Source: Artemia franciscana
Taxonomy: Eukaryota > Arthropoda > Branchiopoda > Anostraca > Artemiidae
Reading direction: 5' to 3'
Assembly: GCF_032884065.1 (NCBI RefSeq)
Contig: NC_088883.1
Coordinates: forward strand, 26,363,355-26,427,354
DNA length: 64,000 nucleotides
Shown here: positions 47,579-57,512 of the stretch, piece after piece
Layout: the number at the start of each line of letters is the position of its first letter
Position numbering within the stretch: the first letter of the stretch is position 1
The notes under the pieces: generated by a model
What the model saw: the letters and a program-made list of their open reading frames with translations, nothing else
What the model was told of the DNA's origin: nothing
The model's database searches: none
Position numbers and translations under genes: made by a program

Positions 47579-47820
47579 TGTGTTTCCCTTTCCAACAACA
47601 GAACCAATCTGTTCGATTCTCTTAGAGAGACAAGTTGAACAGCATTATCCATGTGTGAGTTACACTTCTAATGGCGTTCAAATGCCTGTACGGCTTTTTT
47701 CCAATTAGAGAACCCATTCACTGTAAAAACATCATTTACTTTATATTTTGTACTGTAACTGTAAAATGCACGGCAGGTAAAACAATGCTTTTTATTATTT
47801 CCTGGGCTATACTATAACCA
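47579..47820 (-). pseudogene. TTF-type zinc-finger remnant of the hAT-like gene
   Basis: The minus strand reads KKHCFTCRAFYSYSTKYK, then VNDVFTVNGFSNWKKAVQAF and ERH-stop-KCNSHMDNAVQL. C-x2-C at the start, GFSNWKKA, and H-x(n)-SH are the arrangement of the TTF zinc finger found at the N terminus of ZMYM1-like/hAT transposase proteins. A stop codon replaces the residue after ERH, and another stop lies upstream (WL-stop-YSPG), so the copy is broken. It is the N-terminal member of a collinear series on the minus strand: zinc finger here, LSNTRW at 46,427, array and final segment at 37,482. Confidence 0.75.
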
Positions 47821-47870
47821 AAGGGAATGTGGTGTACCATTCTGTTCTAAATTTTCTCCCGTTAGTCGAA

Positions 47871-50604
47871 GGGAAAATCATGTCTCTGTTGAAAGGGGCT
47901 ATCACAAACATGAGCAAAAGCTGAGGCTGGACCATTAACTGGATTTCACCTGTTTATTAACTTGGCCAAAGTTGAGCTGCTTTCACAATTTGGATTGGAT
48001 TTACTTTCTATTTTTATGTTGTTATAAGATTCTTCTTGGTGTTCCTAAGTCCTTTGCTTTTTTACATTTGGTTCTGAACCAAAGAAAGAAAGTAAGGAGC
48101 CATGCCCATTCTTGGTATTATTTGCCTATAAAAAAATTGGGGTGAGTGATGGCGAATTTCGTATAAGACCGGCCTTTTTGCCAACTTTATTTTAATATTA
48201 AGGTACGTATCTCTATTCCACTTTTCAACTCCCGCGCGTATCACTGGATACTAAATATCGCTGTTGAAACAAGGACTTTTCCAATATTCAAGTGCATCGC
48301 ATCATTCAGTTGCATGCAATTTGAAAATAGCGTCTTTTCAAAACTAGAAGTACACACTTTAAATTGCAGTTGTCGAAACCTACTACAGGAAAATTATGAC
48401 CCACCTCCTTGAACAGCAAGAATTTTTTTTTCCGCATGGGCAGCAGCCCTCTTTATGCCCTCTTTATTTCTTTGGTCCTCTCATGGTACTGGAACATGGC
48501 TAATTCTAATATCTTTTCTAAAAGTACCATCTATCTAAGAGTAGCATATGGTATTTTTAAAGTGAAATTAGGGTGACATTTCTGGAATACAAAGGCCGTA
48601 CACATGGACATCATAGACAGCTAATTATGGGCTCATTTATAAATTAATCGTCTTATAAATTCAGCTTGATAAGGCAATCATAATTGCTATATGATACCCA
48701 CAACGTGGATTTTTGTTTAAAAAAACTTGATTTTTTTATATTTAACATTTTCCTTTAATATCTTAGATATTTGATATTTTTTTTATTAACACGGCTGCAG
48801 TCAAAATGTCTTAACTATAATTATTGTTCACATTATGAAGTAAGTTTAAGAATTGTTTTTTTAAATAGTTCTTCTATTTAGAGAAAAAATAGAATATTTT
48901 TCTCTATTTTAGAGAAATTTTTCTATTTCTTCTAGGAGCAAGTTTTTTCTTCTTTTTTCAATGAAAATACCAAATAAAAATTTATTTTGAAATCAAGGGA
49001 TGGGGGGATCCAGGAGGCAAATATCGCCCCCCCCCCCGTGGTCGTCATCACTCGAACTAGTTTCAGTAGCAACAGAAACGTAATACCATTAAATACCCGG
49101 GATTTTAAGTTCTTAGACCTCTGTAGGTCTGAATTCCTTCGTCACTGCCCTATGGGGTAGCCTAGACGAAATATCTAGTAATTGCTTAATCTAGCTAACA
49201 GACCATAGCTTGTTTAATTCAGATTTTGAAAAGAGTTGAACTTGTTTCTCACAATAATGTATTTCTAGCACTAGACCTACCCACAAGGCAACAAGAGTCA
49301 TATTCTCCCTGGTTGATGTTATGCTGAGCTTTTATAAAAAGTGAATGACCTATTTCCTTGATGATAGGATTTCAAAGGCAGTATATTCGCATAAATAATA
49401 ATGAGGTAGCAAAATGGCCCCCCGTTTTGCGTTTTTTTTTGCATTAAAAACGAGCTGGGATTAATTAAAAGAAAATATCTGGTTGAAGTAAAGAGCGAAT
49501 TTTAAGCTTAAAACGAACAACAATTTTAGAGTTACTTAATGAATTATAGTTTTCTCCAAATTATTGGGGTGTAATAGACCCCCCCCCCCTAACAACGCCA
49601 CTGCACTTTTCTTCTTTTTGCTTGAATTTGGCACCTGCTATTACCAAAACTGAATAACTGTACAGGGAGGTATTTTTCGTTAAAAATTGAATTTTCAATC
49701 TTTTGGTTTTTGGGACATATAGCGTTGTGTAAACCACCACTTGACTAGTTCAGTCAGATTTCTTTACTGTGTTGTAGGTAATTTACATTCCTTTCCGTTG
49801 GCTTTATTTGACATCCCTTCTATTCAATATATCATTTACGTATTTTTAGATGCAACATATTAACATACTGAGTCTCCATAAAAAGCTCAATACAGAAGTA
49901 ATTAATCCTTTTTAAGTTTTGACAACCCTTGCTTGCATCTGCTCAGCAGAATAACTATTATTTAGAAAAAAGAAGAATATTCAAGGAGCCACAAATCTTA
50001 CCGTGACATCTATCAAAATCTTAAATGTTAAAATGTTAAATTTAAAGATTTTAAATACTGGAAATAATAAATATTTTCGTTACTGCTTAAAAACTAATTT
50101 TCTCTCTAACAGTTGGATTTTAAGCTTTGAAGGTTGGGGAGCGAAGCATGGCACAACTATGTTGGCCTGGAATGGCCAGCATTAGGAGTAGTTGGCATTA
50201 ATTATTATCAAACTTCCATCAAAGAATTCACTCTATTGTTAAAGAGATTTTATTTTTTTCTAAAATTTTATTTTAAAGATTGTTTTCGAGGAATTCTTAA
50301 CATTAACTTATGAATTAAAACGAGATAACATTAATTTGCCTCAATTTCTGTTTTGGAACTAATTAAGATACATGAAACATGTACAGCTATATTGATAGCA
50401 ATTAAGGTTTAATTGTCAACGCACCCAAAATAAGAATATAAAAAAACACTTTGAAAAATGTATTGGTTTTAAGAATTCAGTGTGCACTCACCCAATCAAT
50501 GCCCAAGTGGTAATTTTACTGGAAAGACCCCCCCTCTTTTGCTTGCCAGGTTTTCTCTCAGATGCCTCGTTTTGCTGGTTGTTGTCACAGCAACAATGTT
50601 GTCA
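47871..50604. other. Intronic sequence, no gene recognised
   Basis: There is no domain or known repeat apart from a C-run at 49,028-49,037 and another near 49,580, and a weak family A-like arm near 49,490-49,530 (AGTAAAGAGCG, AAGCTTAAAACGAACAAC). Open frames are short and unconvincing. Confidence 0.45.
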
Positions 50605-50735
50605 CTCAAGCTTGCCTGATTCTGATTTTCTCTATCTTGCCTGATTCTGATTTTCTCTATTCTTGCCTGATTCTGATTTTCTCTATTCTTGCCTGATTCT
50701 GATTTTCTCTATTCTTGCCTGATTCTGATTTCACT
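50605..50735. repeat. Tandem repeat, 25-26-bp unit, 5 copies
   Basis: CTTGCCTGATTCTGATTTTC plus TCTAT or TCTATT is repeated four times, with a fifth partial copy ending in ATTTCACTAGG. The first two units lack one T. Confidence 0.95.
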
Positions 50736-51481
50736 AGGAAAATCTACTTCTTTCTTTAATTTCTTTGAGTGTTTTGTTGTTGACAGGAACTATTAGATTC
50801 TTCCTCAAGGTTAAATAAAAAAATCAATCATGTTTTTTAACTGAAAGTAAGGAGCGACATTAAAACTTAAAACGAACAGAAATCACTTCGTATATGAAAG
50901 GGGCTGCTCCCTCCTCAACGCCTCGCTCTTTACGCTAAAGTTTTACTCTTTCTCTCAACTCTACTTTTTAAAACAGTAAAAAACTCTAGCGTAAAGAGCG
51001 CTCCTTCCTTTCAGTTAAAAAACTTGCTTTTTTTATTTAATTTCTGAACGTCTTTGAATTAATACATGTTTTGATTTTGGCTCTCCGCAGATGAATAATT
51101 AAAACGAAATTTGCATATTTTTCTTTTTTGGCTAAATGACTTTCTCATAGTTTTGATCGAATAATTTTGAGAAAGAAGGAGCGGGGGAGGAGGCCTAGTT
51201 GCCCTTCAATGTTTTGGTTACTTAAAAAGGCAACTAAAACTTATAATTCTTTACGAACGTTTTTATTAGTAAAAGATATACGTTACTTACGAGTTAGCTT
51301 ACGGAACGAACTTCTATATTTGTATGTTTTTATTACGTACTAGCTGTTGGGGTGGCGCTTCGCGCCACCCCAACACCTAGTTGGTGGGCGCTTCGCGCCC
51401 CTCAAGCCCCCCCGTGCCTGTAAGTCTTTACGCGCCATATTAGTTACGCGCCATTGTAGTTGTGTCCCTGTGTCCCACCTG

Positions 51482-51484
<3 letters not shown>

Positions 51485-51560
<76 letters not shown>
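51485..51560. repeat. (TA)n microsatellite within the Helitron
   Basis: Seventy-six bases of TA lie between the helicase stop codon and the 3' terminal region of the Helitron. Confidence 0.97.
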
Positions 51561-51563
<3 letters not shown>

Positions 51564-51564
51564 T

Positions 51565-51708
51565 TTAACTACGTAAAATATGCGAATATACAACATTCTT
51601 CGCTGTCCCATTGTCTGTGTATATTAATAGATTGTCAGGTTTGCTGACTCTTGAACATGCAACATATAATTGTCCATGGGAAAAACAATCCGTATTCAGA
51701 TCTATACC
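51565..51708 (-). pseudogene. Helitron helicase, C-terminal fragment
   Basis: The minus strand reads GIDLNTDCFSHGQLYVACSR, then VSKPDNLLIYTDNGTAKNVV and YSHILRS with a stop at 51,565. HGQLYVACSRV is the PIF1-like superfamily 1 helicase motif VI, and the NLLIY-KNVVY tail is characteristic of Helitron-encoded helicases. The 47 codons are open, but everything N-terminal is absent and two stops lie just upstream. The fragment therefore shows that this element descended from an autonomous Helitron by internal deletion. Confidence 0.9.
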
Positions 51709-51724
51709 TCATTATTCTAATGAT

Positions 51725-52025
51725 GTGTCCCTGTGTCCCGGTCGTGTCCCGGTCGTCATTTGTGTCCCGGTGTCCCGGTCTGTAATTTCTATTCGAACAA
51801 TCCCTGTGTCCCGGTCGTCATTTATATATCCCGCCTGTGCCCCCGGCGTCCCCGTTGTAACTGTGTCCCTGTGTCCCGGTCGTCATTTATATTCCTGTGT
51901 CCCGGTCGTGATTTGTGTCCGGGTGTCCCAGTCTGTAATTTCTCTTTGAGGTTCCCGGTCGTCATTTATATTCCGTGTCCAGGTCGTCATTTGTGTCCCG
52001 GTGTCCCGGTATGTAATTTCATCAG
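51725..52025. repeat. GC-rich minisatellite within the Helitron
   Basis: TGTCCCGGTCGTCATTT, TGTGTCCCGGTGTCCCGG and CTGTAATTTC recur irregularly about eight times. The composition is clearly richer in G and C than the flanks. The long open frames across it (VPVV-rich) come from the repeat. Confidence 0.88.
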
Positions 52026-52033
52026 TTGACAAA

Positions 52034-52145
52034 CATGACGTCAGTCGACAAACAACTTCATGACGCATACGGCTCAATCCTTATAATGACGTCAGTCGAC
52101 AAAGATGACGTCAGTCGACACACAAACATGACGTCACTCGACACA
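52034..52145. repeat. TGACGTCA-containing short repeats near the Helitron 5' end
   Basis: ATGACGTCAGTCGACAAA and close variants occur four times at about 52,034, 52,086, 52,105 and 52,129. Each contains the palindrome TGACGTCA and most contain GTCGAC. TGACGTCA equals a CREB/ATF consensus site, but whether it is bound is unknown. Confidence 0.8.
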
Positions 52146-53549
52146 CACACACAGACAACTTATTTTTATATATATAGATGTAAGGGTTTCGCCCCCTCGT
52201 CAGTACCTCGCTCTTTACACTAAAGCTTAAATTTTGTCCCAATTCCTTAAGAATGACCCCTGAATCACAAAGCCCGTAGAATAAATAGTTGAAATTACTT
52301 AAAATACTTTAGCGTAAAGAGCGAGGTATTAGGAAGAGGTGAACCCCTCAGATGCGTAATAATTTCTGTTCGTTTTAAGTTTTAATGCTGCTCCTTACTT
52401 TCAGTTGAAAAAAACTTTTTCCTGTTTATTTTTTCATTGTTTTTTTTTTTAATAATGCTAGAAAATCATGTGCTCTGTACATGGAAATTTTCTTCCCCCA
52501 TGACAAATTCCTCCATGGAAAGTTTCCCCAACATATCCCCCTCTTTTCAACCCCTCTCCCCAACCAAAAAATCCCCCTTAAAACGTCTGTACACTTTTCA
52601 ATAACCATTACTGTATGTAAGCACTGGTCAAAGTTTTTAACTTGTAGCCCCTCCCACGAAGACTGTGGGGGAGTAAGTCGTCTCCAAAGAAATAGCTATA
52701 AGGTTTTTCTACTATGCTGAATAAAATGGCTATCTCAGAATTTTGATCCGGTGACTTTGGGAAAATAATTAGCGTGGAAGGGGGCCTAGGTGCCCTCCAA
52801 TTTTTTTAGTCACTTAAAAAGGGTACTAGATTTTTTCATTTTCGTTAGAACGAGTCCTCTCGCAACATTCTAGGACCACTGGTTCGATACGATCGCCTCT
52901 GGAAAAAACAAACAAACAAACAAATAAACACGCATCCGTGATCTGCCTTCTGGCAAAAAATACAAAATTCCACATTTTTGTAGATATGAGCTCGAAGCTT
53001 TTACAATAGGGTTCCCTGATACGCTGAATGCGATGGTGGGATTTTCGTTAAGATTCTATGACTTTTAGGGGGTGTTTCCCAATATTTTCCAAAATAAGGC
53101 AAATTTTCTCAGGCTCATAACTTTTGATGGGTAACACTAAACTTGATGAAACTTATATATTTAAAATCAGCATTAAAATTCAATCCTTTTGATGTAGCTA
53201 TTGGTATCAAAATTTCGTTTTTTAGAGTTTTGGTTACTATTGAGCCGGGTCGCTCCAAGCAAACAGTTCGTTACCACGAACTGTTTGATTCTGACACTCA
53301 GAATGCTAACTTTGTATTGCTCTGCTTTTTCAAAAACAATTAAATTGACAGCCTTAAATGTTTTCTTGTATTGGTATAGATGAGGAGATGGGGGATGGAA
53401 TGAAAAGAGGGAGATAAGGTAGGGCGGAATGGGGATATGGAACTTTCAAATCATGGAAGAAAGTTAATTTCTGGTTCAGTTCTTGTCTGACTGGTTATCA
53501 AAGAAAATATATGCTGTTTTGTTTAATTTCTTTGAGTATTCTCCAAACA

Positions 53550-53738
53550 TTCTCCTTGTTGGCCAACCGTCTAGGGTCAAACGAAAAGCAGGTCGTCCCA
53601 AAATGGGTGAGATAATGTCGCAAGGAAATATTTAAAGGTTTTGGGACCTTCCTGGGAGGTTGTAAAGAGGGGGCTTTGAATAGATCGGGATGGAGGAGGA
53701 GCGTGAGTTACTGTGTTGGCCTGAGACATTAGTAGTGT
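53550..53738 (+). pseudogene. RTE-like retrotransposon, short 3' fragment
   Basis: CTTGTTGGCCAACCGTCTAG, GAAAGCAGGTCGTCCCAAAA, GGAGGTTGTAAAGAGGG and GGGATGGAGGAGGAGCGTGA match the last 190 bases of the family, ending in a TTAGTAGTG tail. It lies 74 bases before the Mbs exon 2 boundary. Confidence 0.82.
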
Positions 53739-53811
53739 TTATTTTTTTTTGTATCGGCAACTACGTGTGCTTACTGTTTTTTTTGTGAAAATAAAAAAAT
53801 TACTTTTACAG

Positions 53812-53942
53812 GCCTGTATTGATGATAATTTGGACATGGTTGAATATCTAGTCAGGAAAGGTAGTGATATAAACAAAGGAGACAATGAAGGATGGACTCC
53901 ATTACATGCTACAGCGTCATGCGGTTTCTTAAGTATAGCAAG
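53812..53942 (+). CDS. Mbs: Myosin phosphatase target subunit (MYPT/Mbs), coding exon 2
   Basis: The exon encodes ACIDDNLDMVEYLVRKGSDI, then NKGDNEGWTPLHATASCGF and LSIA, completing ankyrin repeat 2 and most of repeat 3. The acceptor is TTACTTTTACAG ending at 53,811. The donor is taken as AG|GTTAGA after 53,942, because the family continues with SIAR and the exon then ends in phase 2 inside that Arg codon. Joined to exon 1 it gives an uninterrupted reading with all the ankyrin hallmarks (TALHQACIDDN, GWTPLHA). The donor is only a moderate match. Later exons (further ankyrin repeats, coiled coil) are not visible before 64,000. Confidence 0.93.
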
Positions 53943-54261
53943 GTTAGAAATTGATCTTATTTTATGTAAATGACCAAAGCAGAAAGAATTGTAGAAAATA
54001 AGTAAATAAATAATAAGTAAATTAGATGATATATAATATAAGATAAGAGATAATAAAAAAAACTGAGAATACGAGGAGGTTTATTGACAAATCATAATAA
54101 TACAGGAAGTTAAATTTCTCCAAAACATATAGCTAGATACGAAATATAATACTGTAATTTCAAGGTTGGCTTAGGACTGACTTACCTATGTCCAACCACT
54201 GTTCACGTGGAAATGTATCCCACATCAGGCCTCAAGAATTTCTCTCGAGTATTTGTAGGAC

Positions 54262-54263
<2 letters not shown>

Positions 54264-54317
<54 letters not shown>
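54264..54317. repeat. (TA)n microsatellite
   Basis: Fifty-four bases of TA lie immediately upstream of the RTE fragment. A (TA)n tract also follows that fragment, so it sits between two TA tracts. Confidence 0.96.
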
Positions 54318-54320
<3 letters not shown>

Positions 54321-55028
54321 TAATGTTAAGAGGACTAAGTCACTAAGGCTAGGAATAAGTGAAGATGAACAGGTGACATTGGGTAACGAAAAGATTGATC
54401 AGGTTGGCAGTTTCACTTACCTTGGTAGTATTATTAGTAAAGATGGTGGGAGCAGTGAAGATGTTAAAAGTAGAATAGCTAAGGCTCAGGGTGTTTTCTC
54501 ACAGTTAAAAAAGTTTGGAAGAATAGAAAGATAAGTCTGCAAACCAATATTAGAATATTGGAAGCGACAGTGATGACAGTGGTCAAATATAGCTCTGAAG
54601 CACGGGCGCTCCAAAAAGCAGATGAAAATTTACTAGATGTTTTCCAGAGAAATTGCCTACGGATTGTTCTGGGTACCCGGCTGACTGACCGTATTTCAAA
54701 CAGTAGATTGTACGAAAAATGTGGTTCAATCCCGCTTTCTAGGGCTATAATGAAAGAATGGTTGAGATGGCTAGGTCACGTTCTACGGATGAAGGATGAC
54801 AGATTACCGAAGAATGTCCTTTTTGGCCAACTGTCTGGGGCTACACGGAAAGCAGGTCGTCCTTGTCTGGGTTGGGAGGATGTCATAAATAAAGATTTAA
54901 AGGAAATGGGAACTTCTTGGGAGGGTGTAAAGAGGGAGGTTTTAAATGGATTAGGTTTGAGGAGGAGCGTGCGTAGCTGTGTTGGCCTCAGGCGGCTTGG
55001 TGCTGCAGTGAGTTATTATTATTATTAG
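54318..55028 (+). pseudogene. RTE-like retrotransposon, 3' third
   Basis: The reading starts just after the YADD region (ISEDEQVTLGNEKIDQVG, FTYLGSIISKDGGSSEDV, KSRIAKAQGVFSQLKK). A frameshift near 54,515 moves it to MEATVMTVVKYSSEARAL, DVFQRNCLRIVLGTRLTDR and GHVLRMKDDRLPKNVLFG. It ends GLRRLGAAVSYYYY with TAG at 55,026. The last Tyr codons and the stop are part of the (TAT/TAG) tail. It is a 5'-truncated, recent copy, inserted next to or within a (TA)n tract, downstream of Mbs exon 2 in sense orientation. Confidence 0.9.
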
Positions 55029-55030
55029 TA

Positions 55031-55096
<66 letters not shown>
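55031..55096. repeat. (TA)n microsatellite
   Basis: A TA tract continuous with the retrotransposon tail (TAGTAG then TATATA). Confidence 0.96.
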
Positions 55097-55100
<4 letters not shown>

Positions 55101-55345
55101 CATGAAAAGAGAAATCACCAATGCAACAGCACAAAAAAAAGAAAAAAAAAAAAAAAATAAAAAATAAAAAAAAAAGAGAGAGACAGTAGGAGAAAAGGAA
55201 GACTGTTTTCCTAAATTAGTGATTAATATAGACCAGCACTTGAATGAGGCCTTAACCCTACTCATCCATACAATCGCATAGGTCAAACAGCATAGCCACA
55301 CACAATCAACCATAAAGAATAATCCATGGACAGGCAGTCATATTG

Positions 55346-55550
<205 letters not shown>

Positions 55551-55562
55551 TTGTGTAGGGGG

Positions 55563-55932
55563 AAGGAATTTTGGTTCTTGTGTATTATGCACCACTCAAT
55601 CAAGTTTACGCTGTGTAAAACTCAAGAACAAAGACAAGTGACAGAATAGATGGGAAACATTAATTTGGGCTATATAATTGCACATAAGGGGGAGGGGGAG
55701 TATTTGGACAGTTGAAGTCAGAAAACAATTCTTACTTCATAATATGCATAATAATTGTACCTAATACATTTTGCATGCAGACCCGTTATACTTTACACTC
55801 CCCTCCTAATGTGCAAGTCTATAGCCTAAATTTATTTTTAAAGTAACGAACAAACTAGTTTGTTGTCGAGTTTTACACATCGTAAACTTGAGTTAGTGGC
55901 GTATAATACACAAGTACCAGAATTTTTCAAGG
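55563..55932. mobile_element. Family B TIR element (MITE-like), copy 1
   Basis: Terminal inverted repeats of about 65 bp: CTTGTGTATTATGCACCACT and AAGTTTACGCTGTGTAAAAC on the left, GAGTTTTACACATCGTAAAC and GGCGTATAATACACAAGTAC on the right. The interior has a purine-rich GGGGGAGGGGG segment matched by CCCTCCTAATG on the other side, so most of the element can fold back. It has no coding capacity. Confidence 0.82.
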
Positions 55933-55974
55933 ACAGAGAGCCGGATTTCCCGGTATTATTTAAAAACAATAAGA

Positions 55975-56350
55975 AATTAAATAAAAGAATCAAGTTTTTT
56001 CATATGAATGTTAGGAGCAACATTAAAACTTAAAACAAAAAGAAATTATTACGTATATGAGAGGGACTGTCTCCTCCTCAAGACCTCGCTCTCTACGCCA
56101 AAGTTTTTTTCTTTTTTATAGAGTTAAAAAAACATCATATTTTATTAAACGGCCATTGTGTTTCAGGAATTGTTCTTAAAGAATTAGGACAAAAAGTAAA
56201 AATTTCGGCGTAAAGAGCAAGATCTTGCAACTCTTTTCATATACGTAATAATTTCTGATCGTTCTAAGTTTGGATGTTGCTCCTTACTATCAGCTGAAAA
56301 ACTTGCTTTTAAAAATTAATTTCTGATCGTTTTTAAATAATACTGGGAAA
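55975..56350. mobile_element. Family A hairpin module, divergent
   Basis: The arms AATGTTAGGAGCAACATTAA and TTGGATGTTGCTCCTTACTA flank AGACCTCGCTCTCTACGCCA and GGCGTAAAGAGCAAGATC. It is located between the two family B copies. Confidence 0.75.
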
Positions 56351-56371
56351 TCCTCTCTCTCCATGAAAAGT

Positions 56372-56775
56372 TCCGGTACTTGTGTGTTATACGCCACTCA
56401 AGTTTACGATGTACAAAACGCGAGAACAAACCGGTTTCTTCGTTACTTTAGAAACAAATTTGGGCTATAAATTTGCACATTAGGGGGAAGGGGGTAAATT
56501 ATAGTGGGCCTGTATGCAAATCTGTTAGGTGCAATTATTCTGCATATTATGAAGTGAGAATTGTTCAAACTGTCCAAATACTTTACCCCCTCCCCCGCTA
56601 TGTGTAAATATATAGCCACATTATATATTTCCCATCTAATCTGTCACTTGTCTTTGTCTTGTTTCACGCTAAGCTAGAAGAAACTAACGAAGAAACCGGT
56701 TTATCCTTGAGTTTTACACAGCGTAACAGCGTTTGAGTGAGTGGCTTATAATATACAAGTACCAAATTCCTTCCC
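56372..56775. mobile_element. Family B TIR element, copy 2
   Basis: The left end has GGTACTTGTGTGTTATACGC and the right end GGCTTATAATATACAAGTAC. The interior matches copy 1 in inverted order (GAAACAAATTTGGGCTATAA). The right TIR has an extra short insertion around AACAGCG. Confidence 0.8.
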
Positions 56776-57139
56776 CCTACGGAAAAAAAAAGACAAAACT
56801 CAAATAAAATTCTCATTTGGAAAGTCTTATTTTCCAAGGGAGGTATATTTCCCGCAGAGGGATAAAAGCCGACCGCCTTTTTCATAATCCCCCTTACATG
56901 ATCTGTAACATTTTTAAACGTTTATTAATTAGTTACAGTTCGATTCCTTGTGTCATAGCTATAGTATTGGTTAATATTAGGAGTACTTTTAAAGTGGATT
57001 TCACTTTTTCTACTTAAGAATTAAGATTATGGATTGTAGCTAAAATTTGTGACAAAATTAGAGTATCAAATTTTTCGAAAATCAATATTTTTTTTTCAAT
57101 AAATGTTTAACAAAAAAGTTGCAATATATTTTTTGGTGA

Positions 57140-57380
57140 ATGGGCAGATGGATTGTTATAAATAGTGATAACATGACCCCTCACAACCCTCGGAGAAAGA
57201 TCTGTAAGTCTGAAGTTTGTCCATTGTTTACGTATAGAATTTGTTATTGGGAAGTATACAGACACTTTTCTAATTTGGGGGGGGGGGAGTGAAATTTAGC
57301 TATGAGGATTTTACACAGGGAGAAATCTCTGTTGGAAGGGAAGCTTATAGGGTCTGATCTTTCCAGGAAAATTAAAAACT
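57140..57380 (+). repeat. Family A unique-region fragment, divergent
   Basis: CATTGTTTACGTATAGAATT, TGTTATTGGGAAGTATACAG, a G run and GGAGAAATCTCTGTTGGAAG follow family A order loosely. Confidence 0.5.
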
Positions 57381-57481
57381 GCGGGTAATTTGCTAGATTT
57401 CCTGTACGAAACTTTTTATTTGTCTTGCAGACTCAATTTTAGATATGGAGATGGTAAGGGGAATCATCCAGGGGAAGTTTT

Positions 57482-57512
57482 AATCCGGTTGGAATTATAT
57501 TCCAACCGGATT
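57482..57512. repeat. Perfect short palindrome
   Basis: AATCCGGTTGGAATT is followed by its complement (TTCCAACCGGATT) with almost no spacer. A third copy of the half-site (ATTCCAACCG) follows at about 57,537. Confidence 0.85.

Larger units (their letters stand above)
51340..52178 (-). mobile_element. Helitron, 839 bp, with precise termini
   Basis: Read on the minus strand, the element begins TCTATATATATAAAAATAAG at 52,178 and ends with a GC-rich hairpin (GGGGTGGCGC/GCGCCACCCC with loop GAA), AACAG and CTAG at 51,340. It is flanked by A on the 5' side and T on the 3' side. These are the canonical Helitron features: 5' TC, 3' hairpin, CTRR, insertion between A and T, no target duplication. The host family A sequence reads through the site when the element is removed (ATTACGTA|TGTAAGGG against ATTACGTATATGA in sister copies). 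Inside are a helicase fragment, a (TA)n tract, a CCGGGACAC-type minisatellite and repeated TGACGTCA motifs. It lacks a Rep domain, so it is non-autonomous. Confidence 0.93.
50811..53288 (-). mobile_element. Family A foldback element, interrupted by a Helitron
   Basis: The module at 50,820-51,010 has its second arm shortened. The interior runs to ATTACGTA at 51,339, is interrupted by the Helitron, and resumes at TGTAAGGGTTTCGCCCC at 52,179. The end is CAGTTCGTTACCACGAACTG then TTTGA at 53,288. Without the 839-bp insert the copy is about 1,639 bp. Confidence 0.88.
27425..53811 (+). other. Mbs: Mbs intron 1, 26,387 bp
   Basis: Bounded by GTAACC at 27,425 and TTTTACAG ending at 53,811, with phase 0 on both sides. 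Joining the exons gives LTALHQ-ACIDDN, the conserved ankyrin sequence of the family. The intron contains an RTE fragment, nested inverted repeats, two family A copies plus fragments, a tandem array of about 8.5 kb, pieces of a minus-strand hAT-like gene, and a Helitron. Confidence 0.92.

Noticed and set aside
51611..52029. Cys/Val/Pro-rich frames of about 100 residues in the Helitron
   Set aside because: They are produced by the GC-rich minisatellite (TGTCCCGGTCGTC). The helicase fragment is on the other strand.
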